Shown here: positions 51,337 through 60,483 of the stretch, piece after piece
Numbering within the stretch: the first letter of the stretch is position 1
Layout: every line of letters begins with the position of its first letter
Origin: Solobacterium sp.
GTDB taxonomy: Bacteria; Bacillota_I; Bacilli_A; Erysipelotrichales; Erysipelotrichaceae
Assembly: GCA_024693325.1 (NCBI GenBank)
Contig: JAILLA010000054.1
Span: 46,931-110,930, forward strand
Direction: 5' to 3'
DNA: 64,000 nucleotides
Notes under the pieces: generated by a model
Seen by the model: the letters and a program-made list of their open reading frames with translations, nothing else
The model's database searches: none
Told to the model about the DNA's origin: nothing
Program-made: the position numbers and the translations under genes

Positions 51337-52602
51337 TCAGTGCCAGTAATTGATCACGCGGTCCATTTCCTTCTGTGTAACCGGGATTGCATGTGAATGT
51401 GCCGGTGAGTCCATAGGGATCGTCATGATCTCTTCCGGTACGGCATCAAAGTATCTGCTCCGGAAATCCTGTGTATACAGCGCATGGAACCGGAAACGTG
51501 TATAGTCATCGTAGAATACGTAATATCCTTCATTTTCAAGATCGGGCATGATCATCGGTCCTTCACTCTGATGCTGGCTGATCGGCTGACTGAATTCTTT
51601 GAAGTCAGTCCATCCGTCTTCGGAATAACCCGACATCAGTGTGGAGTAGTCCTCCATCGGATAGCGCTCATCCTTGAAAATGATCGCATAATCAGGTCCG
51701 CATTTGACCATTGTCCCGTCAATGATCACATATCCGGGATCCAGCAGTCTCTGCGGTTCCGATGCATCCTGCAGGTCGCCCGACAGGTTATAGAACATGC
51801 CTTCATCCGCGACGGATGACCAGTAGATCACATACTGATCCAGCGTCCGGTCATAGAAGGCTTCCGGAGCCCATGCCTGCTCTTCGCTCAGAGGCGTACG
51901 GTTGACTTTCATCAAGCGCTCGTTTGTAAATGAGGTGAGATCCTGTGAATCATACAGGTAGATCGCGTCCGTATCATATCCCTGTGTTGCACAGACCGCG
52001 AATGTCCCGTCTTTTCTGCGGAAGACCGCAGGATCGCGCAGACGTCCCGTACCGGCAAAGGCCTTCAGGACAGCCCGGTCACCGTTCAGTGCAAACCATT
52101 CAACACCGTTGTATGTATATGCCAGCTTCATGGTTTCCGGTTCACTTGTCCGTTCACTGAAGTAGCTGATCACATATCCGACATACGGATCCAGCAGCAG
52201 GATGTTCCCGAAGGAATGATCAAGCGGGAAGCCGTCCGCAGATGCGGAAAGTACGACCGGCTCATATTCAGCGCTGTCTTCTGTCTTGCGTATGACATTG
52301 TCCTCAATGACCGCATTTCCCGAAACGATGCTCCAGACGATCTCTGCATCTTCGATCTGCGGCAGTTCGTCGCCATCGTTATAGAAGGGGTCCAGTGTAC
52401 GTTCCAGCTGTCCGATCGCTTTCTGCAGGAACTCCGGATCAGGAGTAGCCTCAGGAACAGATGTTTCTGCAGGCTCTGCGGTGGGAGTTTCAGACGCTTC
52501 CTGTGTTTTGACCGGTTCGGCTGATTCCCCTGTTTCTGCCGCAGGCGCAGCGCAGCCTGTCAGCAGAACTGATATCAATAGTAATTCTGTTGTCTTTTTC
52601 AT
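51337..52602 (-). CDS. GH43-like (five-bladed propeller) lipoprotein
   Basis: 421 residues. Lipoprotein signal with LLTGC (Cys17), then a Thr/Glu/Pro-rich spacer to about 60. The remainder matches family 43-type glycosidase propellers: GRLRDPAVFRRKDGTF near 190, QAWAPEAFYDRTLDQYVIYWS near 245, VIIDGTMVK near 295 and QSEGPMI near 350, the last with a likely catalytic Glu. It probably hydrolyses or binds a plant-type or host glycan at the cell surface; the substrate is unknown. The ATG has no SD, and TG-T-TAGAAT ends 6 nt before it, so it may be leaderless despite lying 15 nt after the LCP gene. Confidence 0.78.
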   Translation of the reverse strand: MKKTTELLLISVLLTGCAAPAAETGESAEPVKTQEASETPTAEPAETSVPEATPDPEFLQKAIGQLERTLDPFYNDGDELPQIEDAEIVWSIVSGNAVIEDNVIRKTEDSAEYEPVVLSASADGFPLDHSFGNILLLDPYVGYVISYFSERTSEPETMKLAYTYNGVEWFALNGDRAVLKAFAGTGRLRDPAVFRRKDGTFAVCATQGYDTDAIYLYDSQDLTSFTNERLMKVNRTPLSEEQAWAPEAFYDRTLDQYVIYWSSVADEGMFYNLSGDLQDASEPQRLLDPGYVIIDGTMVKCGPDYAIIFKDERYPMEDYSTLMSGYSEDGWTDFKEFSQPISQHQSEGPMIMPDLENEGYYVFYDDYTRFRFHALYTQDFRSRYFDAVPEEIMTIPMDSPAHSHAIPVTQKEMDRVINYWH

Positions 52603-52617
52603 GTGACCATTCTAACA
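52603..52617 (-). promoter_or_regulatory. Extended -10 promoter of a putative leaderless lipoprotein mRNA
   Basis: On the minus strand TG-T-TAGAAT (52617-52609) is followed by GGTCAC and the ATG at 52602. It fills the gap after the LCP stop codon. Confidence 0.5.
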
Positions 52618-53511
52618 TCATTCGATCGGATATTGTGTGTACATTCTGTTTTTCAGTTCCAGGAACGGCTGCCGGAATGCGCATCCCTGTTCATCCAGCA
52701 GCCATCTGTGCGCTTCACACACCTCTGACATCAGGTCTGCCGGTTCATAAATGTTGTCGATCCCGTCGATGACCAGATTCCGGATATGCTGTGTCCCGGA
52801 AAAGGGATAGGAAGCTGTTTCGATCCGGGGACAGGCAAGGATCCGGTGCAGGCAGAGGACTGCTTCCGGGCTGATCCTTGTTTCAACGGAGTCCAGACTT
52901 CTCAGCAATGAAATGATCTGTGATACGGACGCAAAGCGGTATCTGTGCGCAAGCTGCCGGATGACCATGTCCTGGCGTCTGATCCTGTGCCAGTCATCAT
53001 CAATGCTGCGGAGCCTGACATAGGCAAGCACCTCGTCCCCGTCCAGCAGATACAGCTTCTGGTCCGGGCTGTACGGTATCCCCAGCTGTATGCATTCTTC
53101 TTCCGAGAGCGGCAGTTCAAGACCGCCGGTCTGCGCGATCAGTTCCTTCAGCGACGCGAAGCTGAATGAAACATAATTATGAATATCCAGATCCAGATTG
53201 CTTGCAGTCGTTTCCAGCTGCAGAAGGGCACCTCCGAGGTCATGTGCCCGGTTGATCTTTGAGAATCCGTACCCGGGGATCTCCGCCATGGTATCCCGCT
53301 GTACCGACAGGATCCTGACGGTATCCGTGTCACTGTTATAGCGGATGATCTTGATCACATCCGCTCTGTTCCTCTCATCGGGCAGCGACGAAGTATCCGC
53401 TCCGAAGACAGCGATCGTGACGTCACGGCATGTATCTGTTTCAGGCTGCGGGATCTCCTGTGCGCAGGCAGTGAGGAAGATCCCCAGGAATAGTATCAGG
53501 AATCGTTTCAT
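52618..53511 (-). CDS. LytR-CpsA-Psr (LCP) family protein with a lipoprotein signal
   Basis: 297 residues from ATG 53511, SD GGAGG. LCP motifs: RADVIKIIRYN, ILSVQRDTMAEIPGYGFSKINRAHDLGG near 80-105, and YVRLRSIDDDWHRIRRQ near 175-190, which hold the conserved Arg and Asp residues of the phosphotransferase site. LCP enzymes move lipid-linked wall teichoic acid or capsule polymer to peptidoglycan. Most have an N-terminal membrane helix; here the N-terminus is a lipobox (LTAC, Cys16), an unusual anchor. The capsule cluster starting at 54941 gives it a possible substrate. Confidence 0.88.
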   Translation of the reverse strand: MKRFLILFLGIFLTACAQEIPQPETDTCRDVTIAVFGADTSSLPDERNRADVIKIIRYNSDTDTVRILSVQRDTMAEIPGYGFSKINRAHDLGGALLQLETTASNLDLDIHNYVSFSFASLKELIAQTGGLELPLSEEECIQLGIPYSPDQKLYLLDGDEVLAYVRLRSIDDDWHRIRRQDMVIRQLAHRYRFASVSQIISLLRSLDSVETRISPEAVLCLHRILACPRIETASYPFSGTQHIRNLVIDGIDNIYEPADLMSEVCEAHRWLLDEQGCAFRQPFLELKNRMYTQYPIE

Positions 53512-53610
53512 GAAATACCTCCGCACCCAGTATGTCATCGTACAGCCGGGGAAAACCGTTCAGTATATACACTCTGCACAACAGCGATTCTTTCAAAAAC
53601 CGTTCTTTAA

Positions 53611-53625
53611 TGATATATATTGCTT
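53611..53625 (+). promoter_or_regulatory. Extended -10 promoter of a putative leaderless SEC-C gene mRNA
   Basis: TG-A-TATATA (53611-53619), TTGCTT, then ATG 53626. No SD is present. Confidence 0.5.
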
Positions 53626-54831
53626 ATGACAGCCATAACACTTGCACAATGCCTTCTCAATGACTATACGGAAGAAGAACTCCGGCACTGGAGCCGTTTT
53701 TACGGTATCCGGATCGGTTCCAGCAAGCCTGCGACACTGGCATCCAGGATCGCGGAAAAACTGCTGGATAAAAAGGAAATGACGCAGCGGCTGATCATCC
53801 TGCGTGATGAAGAAACAGTACTGTTTGAGCAGTGCATGGAAGAATCACAGCCGGTCAGTGATGAGCAGAAGAAGGCGGCAGAACGCCTGATCGCCACGGA
53901 CTATGCCTATATGACCCCGGCAGGTCTGATCGTACCGTCCGATGTAACAGCGGCTTACCGTAAGCTCATCACCACGGTTTTCCGCAAAACGAGAATACTG
54001 ACCTCCTATCTGCTGGACTGCCTGCTGTTTGTTGAACGTGTTTATCTTGTCATTCCCCTGCATGAACTGAAGGGCTGCTTTACCGGCAGATATTCGATCC
54101 TGTGCAGGGAAGAAGTATTTAACAAGTGCTGGGATATGATCCACCCGGATGACAATCCATGCATACGGACAGGCGACATGATCATTTCACGCGCTGCGTC
54201 AGATGTTGCAGGGGAAATACTGGAAGAACGCGGAAACCACATATATGCCCATCCGGAGCCCCGGGAGATAAAAGACTGGGCAGTCAACGGATATCCGACA
54301 GTAAACAGCGAGTGTATGTATTTCCTAGCATGGCTGATGGACAGCGGACTGGAACGCAGCTATGCGGAAGAAGTGCTGCAGGACCTGACGGAAATGATCG
54401 CGCACGGTACGGAAGTTGAAGAAGTGCTTGAAGCGCTGAAAACATATATGGATATTACAGAACCCCGCTTTGTGCCTGCGGAGATCCGTCTGAAAGCACT
54501 GTACAGCAGTATCCGCTCGGCACTGCTCAGCGGAGCGGCACCGGCAGATGATGAAGCGGAAATGATGCGGGCGGAAGGCGTGCAGGGAAACGGGGAATTG
54601 CTGTATGCCAAAACGATCCTGGAAGCCGCAAAGCTGATCGAAAAGCGGCCTGTCCTGGAGCGGCTGGGCTATGTTGTCCGGGTGGAAAGGTATGCGGAAA
54701 CTGTCCTGGTGGCTTTCCAGAGACCGGGCCAGAAAAAGACATATGTCAAGATCCTCATATTCCCGAACGATCCGTGTCCGTGCGGAAGCGGCAGTCCCTA
54801 CAGGGACTGCCACGGGCGGAAACGCTCATAG
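53626..54831 (+). CDS. SEC-C motif protein of unknown function
   Basis: 401 residues from ATG 53626. Only the C-terminus is recognisable: PNDPCPCGSGSPYRDCHG, a SEC-C zinc motif like that ending SecA, in which the last ligand pair is Cys-His. The rest is helical and resembles the largely uncharacterised SEC-C-carrying proteins of Bacillota, with SAP-like basic turns near 20-50 (EEELRHWSRFYGI, KPATLASRIAEKLL). No membrane segment. A zinc-mediated contact with a ribosome or protein is possible but not shown. The start has no SD; a -10-like element ends 6 nt upstream. Confidence 0.75.
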   Translation: MTAITLAQCLLNDYTEEELRHWSRFYGIRIGSSKPATLASRIAEKLLDKKEMTQRLIILRDEETVLFEQCMEESQPVSDEQKKAAERLIATDYAYMTPAGLIVPSDVTAAYRKLITTVFRKTRILTSYLLDCLLFVERVYLVIPLHELKGCFTGRYSILCREEVFNKCWDMIHPDDNPCIRTGDMIISRAASDVAGEILEERGNHIYAHPEPREIKDWAVNGYPTVNSECMYFLAWLMDSGLERSYAEEVLQDLTEMIAHGTEVEEVLEALKTYMDITEPRFVPAEIRLKALYSSIRSALLSGAAPADDEAEMMRAEGVQGNGELLYAKTILEAAKLIEKRPVLERLGYVVRVERYAETVLVAFQRPGQKKTYVKILIFPNDPCPCGSGSPYRDCHGRKRS

Positions 54832-54903
54832 CGTGCGGATTGAACATAACCGCGGTAAAGCCATCCTGAAGAACAGATAAGATATAAGTGCTGAATGACA
54901 GCG

Positions 54904-54926
54904 GGACCCTTCACGGGTCCTTTTTT
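54904..54926 (+). terminator. Intrinsic terminator after the SEC-C gene
   Basis: GGACCC pairs with GGGTCC, short loop, then TTTTTT. It isolates the polysaccharide cluster downstream. Confidence 0.85.
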
Positions 54927-54940
54927 GGTTAGGGAGGTAT

Positions 54941-56161
54941 ATGGAAAAGCACTTAAGCAATATTCTTGTCATCACCCAGCATTACTGGCCTGAACCTTTT
55001 CCGGCACAGGCATTCTGCGAAGCACTGGCGCAGTACGGTTTACATGTGCATGTGATCACGGATGTTCCGAATTATCCGCACGGACGGATCTATGAAGGAT
55101 ATGAACACAGGCAGAGAAGAAGAGAAGACCGCAATGGCGTCAGGATCAGCCGTGTATTTACCATTCCCCGCAAAAGCGGGATCCTGTACAGGGCGCTGAA
55201 TTATTACTCTTACGTACTGTCATCCTGTCTCAGGGTCCTGTTCCTTTCCGGGGAATATGACCTTGTCCTGGTCATACAGTCTTCACCCGTTATGATGGCC
55301 TATGCCGGTCTGCTGTACGGTAGACTGCACCACAGAACTGTCTTGCTCTACTGCATGGACCTCTGGCCGGCATCCCTCAAGGCAGCAGGCATCCGTGAAC
55401 AGTCACTCCTGTACCGGATGTACCGCCGGGTATCATGCAGGATCTACCGCAGCGCGGACAGGATCCTGATCGCATCCCCCGGATTTATTAACTTCATGTG
55501 CAGTGAATTCGGCATTGAACCGGACAGGATGGGCTTCCTGCCTCAGATCCCTGTCTGTGAAGAGACCGGAGAATACCTGTACGAAGACCCGAAAACGATG
55601 AACGCCGTATTCATCGGCAACATCGGCCAGGCACAGTGCCTGGACGTGCTCCTGCAGGCGGCCGCCATCATTGAACGCATGGGCATCAGTGACCACGGCA
55701 GACCGGTGTGGTTCCGGATCATCGGTGACGGGACGTGTTTTCCTGCCGTAAGGAAACTGAAAGAAACACTGGGACTGAAACATGTGATCCTGTACGGCCG
55801 GATGGATCCGCCTGAGGCGGCAGTCATGCTGGGCATGGCAGACTGTGCCCTGATCACACTTACCGGGGAACCGGAGATCGCAATGACACTGCCGGCAAAA
55901 ATGCAGATGTATCTCAATGCAGGCAAACCTGTCATTGCGTCGGCAGACGGAGAGATCAGGCGGCTGATCAGAAGCGGACGATGCGGGATCTGTGTTCCCG
56001 CAGAAGACCCGCAGGAACTGGCATATGCCCTGATCAGATTTCTGACCTCTGACCGCAGGAAATACAGCATGAATGCGGAACAGATATACCGGAAGCAGTT
56101 TTCCCGTGATGTGGTCATCGGACAGCTGGTTAGGGAAATGAGGGACCTATGTCAGTCATGA
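54941..56161 (+). CDS. Family 4 glycosyltransferase (WcaI-like)
   Basis: 406 residues, SD GGGAGG. The N-lobe starts ILVITQHYWPEPFPAQAFCEALA and has DVPNYPHGRIYEGY near 40, typical of the WcaI/colanic-acid type GT4. The C-lobe has FIGNIGQAQCLDVLLQAA near 225, and PAKMQMYLNAGKPVIASADGE near 315 with the nucleotide-sugar Glu region. It adds a sugar to a lipid-linked repeat unit at the membrane's inner face. It is the first gene of the cluster and overlaps the next by 13 nt. Confidence 0.9.
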   Translation: MEKHLSNILVITQHYWPEPFPAQAFCEALAQYGLHVHVITDVPNYPHGRIYEGYEHRQRRREDRNGVRISRVFTIPRKSGILYRALNYYSYVLSSCLRVLFLSGEYDLVLVIQSSPVMMAYAGLLYGRLHHRTVLLYCMDLWPASLKAAGIREQSLLYRMYRRVSCRIYRSADRILIASPGFINFMCSEFGIEPDRMGFLPQIPVCEETGEYLYEDPKTMNAVFIGNIGQAQCLDVLLQAAAIIERMGISDHGRPVWFRIIGDGTCFPAVRKLKETLGLKHVILYGRMDPPEAAVMLGMADCALITLTGEPEIAMTLPAKMQMYLNAGKPVIASADGEIRRLIRSGRCGICVPAEDPQELAYALIRFLTSDRRKYSMNAEQIYRKQFSRDVVIGQLVREMRDLCQS

Positions 56162-57219
56162 CCATGGTATATCTGCTGGAATACAGCATATTTGATGTGT
56201 TCCGCACCGGGCTTCTGCGCAGAGTCATATGCATCCTTCCGTTTCTTCGGGAACTGCGCATGCAGATCCTGAAAAACAGAAGGATCCGGATGCTGCCTGC
56301 ACCGTTTGCGTTCCTGCTGTTTCCGCTGGTCATACAATGCCTGCAGTGTATTCCTTCCGTACTCACGGCGTATATGCGTACGGCATTCTGGCTCGTCTGG
56401 CTGTACGTCATGCATACGCATATTGCAGAGAAAACACACGAAGAGATCAAAGAACTATATACCCGCTTTGCATGGATATTCGTGCTTGTTCATACGGCAG
56501 GCTGTCTGTACGCGTGGAACCGGTATTCGGGAAACGGGGACTGGACGGGTATGTATGAAAACCGGAACATGACTGTATCGCTTTCAATGAGTTCTGCAGC
56601 ACTCTGCCTGTTTCTGCGGGAACGCACACCGGGCATATCATGCGTACTGATGTGCTCCAGTCTGCTGTTTGCGTTCAGGACCGGTTCACGTATGGCGGCT
56701 GTTCTCAGCATCGTCCTGCTGTATGCGCTGCTGCGGGAACGGCCAAAGCTGATCGCAGTCCTGCCGGTGCTTGTCTGTCTGCCCATGCCTGCTTCATGGA
56801 ACAGACTGGTATCGGATGGAAGTTCTGCCGGACTGTTCCGGGATACCTGGCAGATCGGCATCAGACTGTTTCTGGAAAGGCCATTGCTTGGACATGGCAT
56901 GCATACGGCATACTATTACACGTTTGTTGAAAATTCCGGCGGATGGGGATGGGGCACACATAATTCATGGCTTGTCATACTGGCGGAAAACGGTCTCATC
57001 GGTGCCTCCTGCTATGCCGTATTCTTCACATCTGTCTTCCGGAAGATCCGCTCCGGTCTGAAGGATCCCTCTGTCCGTACATGGTACAGGAACTGCCTGA
57101 TCCTGCTGGTCATAACGGCTGTCAATGCTGGGGCGGAAAGCTTTCTCTTTTCACCAGGCAATGTCATGAGCCTTCCGTTCTGGTTTACGGTGCTGTGCAT
57201 CTGTGAGGACCGGGCATGA
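56149..57219 (+). CDS. O-antigen-ligase/Wzy-like polysaccharide polymerase
   Basis: 356 residues, about nine membrane helices. The loop pattern GHGMHTAYYYTF then WGWGTHNSWLVILAENGLIG near 247-285 is the Wzy/WaaL signature (GHG and HN). It should join repeat units on the outer face. The start at 56149 has GAGGG upstream; 56158 is an alternative that reduces the overlap. Sequence conservation is low in this family, so the call rests on topology, that loop and the company of Wzx. Confidence 0.82.
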   Translation: MSVMTMVYLLEYSIFDVFRTGLLRRVICILPFLRELRMQILKNRRIRMLPAPFAFLLFPLVIQCLQCIPSVLTAYMRTAFWLVWLYVMHTHIAEKTHEEIKELYTRFAWIFVLVHTAGCLYAWNRYSGNGDWTGMYENRNMTVSLSMSSAALCLFLRERTPGISCVLMCSSLLFAFRTGSRMAAVLSIVLLYALLRERPKLIAVLPVLVCLPMPASWNRLVSDGSSAGLFRDTWQIGIRLFLERPLLGHGMHTAYYYTFVENSGGWGWGTHNSWLVILAENGLIGASCYAVFFTSVFRKIRSGLKDPSVRTWYRNCLILLVITAVNAGAESFLFSPGNVMSLPFWFTVLCICEDRA

Positions 57220-58262
57220 CGCGGATCCTGTTTGTTACATATTCACCTGCTCCGTACCGTGTGGCGTTCTTTAATGAACTGGGCAGAAACTGTGATCTGA
57301 CAGTGCTCTGTGAAAAGGAGCCCTCAGAGATCCAAAACAGAGATCCAGGCTGGTTTGAAGGAAACGCAGAACGGTATCGTATGTATTTTATGAAAGACGC
57401 ATCGCACGTTTTCGGACAGGCATATGATCTGGCTGTCGTCTGCGGCTACAGTACGTTGGAAGAGATCATGTCCCTGTTCATCCTGAAACGGAAGCGTATT
57501 CCTGTACTGATCTCTGCGGACGGCTGCCGGGAAGGTGTACGGGAACCGTTCTGGAAGTATTTTCTGAAGAAGTACCTGCTTTCACTGGCAGACGGATACC
57601 TGGTCAGCGGGCATGAAACAAAACAGGCATTTATGCGGTATGTACCTGACCGTCCGGTTTATATCTATCCCTTTACCACACTGACAGAGGAGGATCTGCG
57701 TCTGGCTGGCAGCTTTGAGCGCGGTTCTCTCCGGGACAAATACCGTATGCAGGGATTATGCATCTTCGCAGTCGGACAGCCGATTGAACGCAAAGGATTC
57801 GATCTGCTGAAGGCAGCGGTCACAGATCTTCCGGATATGCATCTGTATCTGGCAGGCGGACCGCGGATCAGAGATGAAGGCAGGATCCATGAATGCGGTT
57901 TTCTGACACACCGTGAGATCCTGGAATATCTGTGCGCCTGTGATATTTTCGTCCATCCTGCCAGGCAGGAGGTATGGGGATTGTGTGTTGCGGAAGCACT
58001 GGGTGCCGGGAAAGCGGTCATAACGACAGATACATGCACGGCAGGCAGGGAACTGATCCGTGATCATGAGAACGGGATCCTGATCCATGCGGATCCTTTT
58101 GAATTAAAACAGGCATTATCAGAACTGAGGGATCCGGAACTCAGGCAGCGTCTTGAACAGCAGATCCGCATGGATATGCGGACCTATACGATCGAACAGA
58201 TGGCTGAAGCACACAGAAAGGCATTTGAGGATGTCCTGCAGATACCGGTCACTGAAAAATGA
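57216..58262 (+). CDS. Family 4 glycosyltransferase
   Basis: 348 residues, overlapping the Wzy-like gene by 4 nt. ILFVTYSPAPYRVAFFNEL opens the N-lobe. The C-lobe has AVGQPIERKGFDLLKAA near 187, FVHPARQEVWGLCVAEALGAGKAVI near 245-270 with the EALGAGxAVI nucleotide-binding turn. A second inner-face sugar transferase for the repeat unit; donor unknown. Confidence 0.9.
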   Translation: MTRILFVTYSPAPYRVAFFNELGRNCDLTVLCEKEPSEIQNRDPGWFEGNAERYRMYFMKDASHVFGQAYDLAVVCGYSTLEEIMSLFILKRKRIPVLISADGCREGVREPFWKYFLKKYLLSLADGYLVSGHETKQAFMRYVPDRPVYIYPFTTLTEEDLRLAGSFERGSLRDKYRMQGLCIFAVGQPIERKGFDLLKAAVTDLPDMHLYLAGGPRIRDEGRIHECGFLTHREILEYLCACDIFVHPARQEVWGLCVAEALGAGKAVITTDTCTAGRELIRDHENGILIHADPFELKQALSELRDPELRQRLEQQIRMDMRTYTIEQMAEAHRKAFEDVLQIPVTEK

Positions 58263-59616
58263 GTTTGTCTGCAGGACGGTACTGATATTCCTGCCGCTGA
58301 TCACGACAGCCCATGTATCCGGAGTGCTTGGGGCGGAAGGGATGGGGATCACAGCGGTCTCACTGAATGTGATCTCCTATTTCATCATGACTGCCCAGCT
58401 GGGAACATACACCCTCGGTATCCGAACCGCAGCACAGAATCCCGCTCAGGCAGAGCGCGTGTATCATGATCTGTTCAGTCTGCAGATCATCACATCCCTT
58501 TTCAGCATGATCATGTATCTTGCGGTACTGATCCTGACACGGGCATCCGTGATCATGCGGATCCAGATGATCAGGCTGGCAGCCTGCATGACAGACTGTT
58601 CATGGCTTCTGAAGGGGCTTGAACGGTCAGACCGGTATGTACTCTGCACACTGGTGATCCGGATCACGGACGCTGTGTGTATCCTGCTGTTTGTCAGAAA
58701 AGGATATGCCCCTTTGGAAACATACGGACTGATCCAGGCTGCGGGAACATTTGCAATGGCGGCAGTATCACAGATATACATCCGCAGACTGGGCTTTGCG
58801 TTCCGTTTCCGTACAGAACATTTATCAACCTGTCTGAAGGGATCATTGAAACTGTTTGTCCCGGATTCCGCGCTGAAGGTATACCGGATCATTGACCAGG
58901 GCATGCTGGGGATGCTTGCGGCTGCACAGGAGTCAGGCTGTTACGCATGCGCCGACAGGATCGTCAATATTCCCTCCGGTATCCTGGAGGGACTGCTCGT
59001 ACTTCTGATACCCGGCGCCATCAGGGCACACAGCAGCGGTTCAAAGCAGTACTTCAGTGACAGTATGACAGTGCTCATATCGGCCTCTGTCATGATCAGC
59101 TGCGGTCTGTTCATGGTCAGTCATGACGCAGTCACCCTGCTGTATGGGAAGGGATATGAAACCGTGACCGGACTCAGCAGACTGCTGTCACCGTTTGTCA
59201 TCCTGAAGACTTATACGATGGCATACCGCTGTCTGTATCTGATCCCTGCCGGGAAACAGAAACAGGATACGCTGATGGTCAGTATGGCAGTCCTCCTGAA
59301 CATCCTGCTGGATATCTGCGCGGTACCGGCATACGGAGCGTATGGGGCAGCAGCAGCCACGGTCATCTCCGAAGCGGCACTGGCGTTTATGAATATGTCA
59401 TGTCATCAGACCGTCAGAATATCAACGCCGGTATTCCTTCATACTGCGGCAGCCTGTATCTGCTGTCTGGTCATCCATTCTGCTCTGCCGGATATGCCGG
59501 CAGTACGGATCGCGGCAGACGCTGCTGTCTGGACGGGTGCCGCGGTATGGATCATACGAACCAAAGAGATCAAAGAGATCCTGAAACGGATCAGGGAGGA
59601 TCATGGAACTGAATGA
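58231..59616 (+). CDS. Wzx-type polysaccharide flippase
   Basis: 461 residues from ATG 58231, preceded by TTTGAGG; the start lies 32 nt inside the previous gene, and the frame is open further but those codons are read in another frame by the GT4 gene. About 12-14 membrane helices. FLPLITTAHVSGVLGAEGMGITAVSLNVISYF near 20-50 is the usual RfbX/Wzx N-terminal block. It flips lipid-linked repeat units outward. Confidence 0.87.
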   Translation: MSCRYRSLKNEFVCRTVLIFLPLITTAHVSGVLGAEGMGITAVSLNVISYFIMTAQLGTYTLGIRTAAQNPAQAERVYHDLFSLQIITSLFSMIMYLAVLILTRASVIMRIQMIRLAACMTDCSWLLKGLERSDRYVLCTLVIRITDAVCILLFVRKGYAPLETYGLIQAAGTFAMAAVSQIYIRRLGFAFRFRTEHLSTCLKGSLKLFVPDSALKVYRIIDQGMLGMLAAAQESGCYACADRIVNIPSGILEGLLVLLIPGAIRAHSSGSKQYFSDSMTVLISASVMISCGLFMVSHDAVTLLYGKGYETVTGLSRLLSPFVILKTYTMAYRCLYLIPAGKQKQDTLMVSMAVLLNILLDICAVPAYGAYGAAAATVISEAALAFMNMSCHQTVRISTPVFLHTAAACICCLVIHSALPDMPAVRIAADAAVWTGAAVWIIRTKEIKEILKRIREDHGTE

Positions 59617-60409
59617 AGAACAGCTGAAGAAGCTGAAAGAACTGGAACTGGAATGCCTGAAGGTATTCATCAGCCTGTGTGAAGAGAATGACCTGCGCTG
59701 GTGCCTTGCCGGCGGCAGCCTGCTTGGGGCAGTCAGACATCAGGGATTCATACCATGGGATGATGACATCGATCTGATCATGCCGAGAAGGGACTATGAC
59801 GTATTGTGCAGGCTGAAGATGCCGGAACACTATTTCCTGCAGTGCCTGAAAACAGAACCGGCATGCGGCATCCTGTTTGCCAAACTGATGAACACGGATA
59901 CGGTCTTTATCGAGTCTTCACGCAGGCACATGGATATCCATCACGGGGTGTCCGTTGATATCTTTCCGGTCGATTATTATCCGGACCATGTACTGCCGGA
60001 TATGGTCTGCTGGGGAATGCACCGGCTCATGCATTACCGTATGCGCAGCCTGTACGCAGATGCGCATGAGATCAGACCGTTCCTACGGAAGGTCTGCATT
60101 GAGTTATGCATGAGCGCATCAAAGCTGATCCTGCCGGATGCACAGCGCGCTTTGATCCGGTATGAACAGAAGTTACGTCATACAAAAAAGTCATCAAAGG
60201 TCATCATCACAGGCGGCGCGTACGGCAGGAAAGACATCTATGAGATCAGCTGGCTGGGCTATTGCCGCAAAGCATTGTTTGAAGGGATCCCCGTCAATAT
60301 TCCTGTCCGTTTTGATGAGATCCTGCGTCAGACATACGGGGACTACATGACGCTTCCCCCGGCTGAAGAACGGAAAGGACACCATTTTGCGGAGGTATTC
60401 CATGCATAA
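59603..60409 (+). CDS. LicD-family phosphotransferase
   Basis: 268 residues, SD GGGAGG, 14-nt overlap with the flippase gene. WCLAGGSLLGAVRHQGFIPWDDDIDL near 32-57 is the LicD/fukutin nucleotidyltransferase-fold signature with its acidic metal site. KLMNTDTVFIES and GVSVDIFPVDYYP follow. LicD proteins attach phosphocholine, or in other cases phosphoethanolamine- or ribitol-type groups, to glycans. No choline uptake or CTP-activation genes (licA-C) are in view, so the donor is unknown. Confidence 0.9.
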   Translation: MELNEEQLKKLKELELECLKVFISLCEENDLRWCLAGGSLLGAVRHQGFIPWDDDIDLIMPRRDYDVLCRLKMPEHYFLQCLKTEPACGILFAKLMNTDTVFIESSRRHMDIHHGVSVDIFPVDYYPDHVLPDMVCWGMHRLMHYRMRSLYADAHEIRPFLRKVCIELCMSASKLILPDAQRALIRYEQKLRHTKKSSKVIITGGAYGRKDIYEISWLGYCRKALFEGIPVNIPVRFDEILRQTYGDYMTLPPAEERKGHHFAEVFHA

Positions 60410-60483
60410 CATACATAAAACAATGGAAAATGAATTCCCGTTCGTATTACAATCTAAACAGCAGAACGACAGGAGGAACTGAC

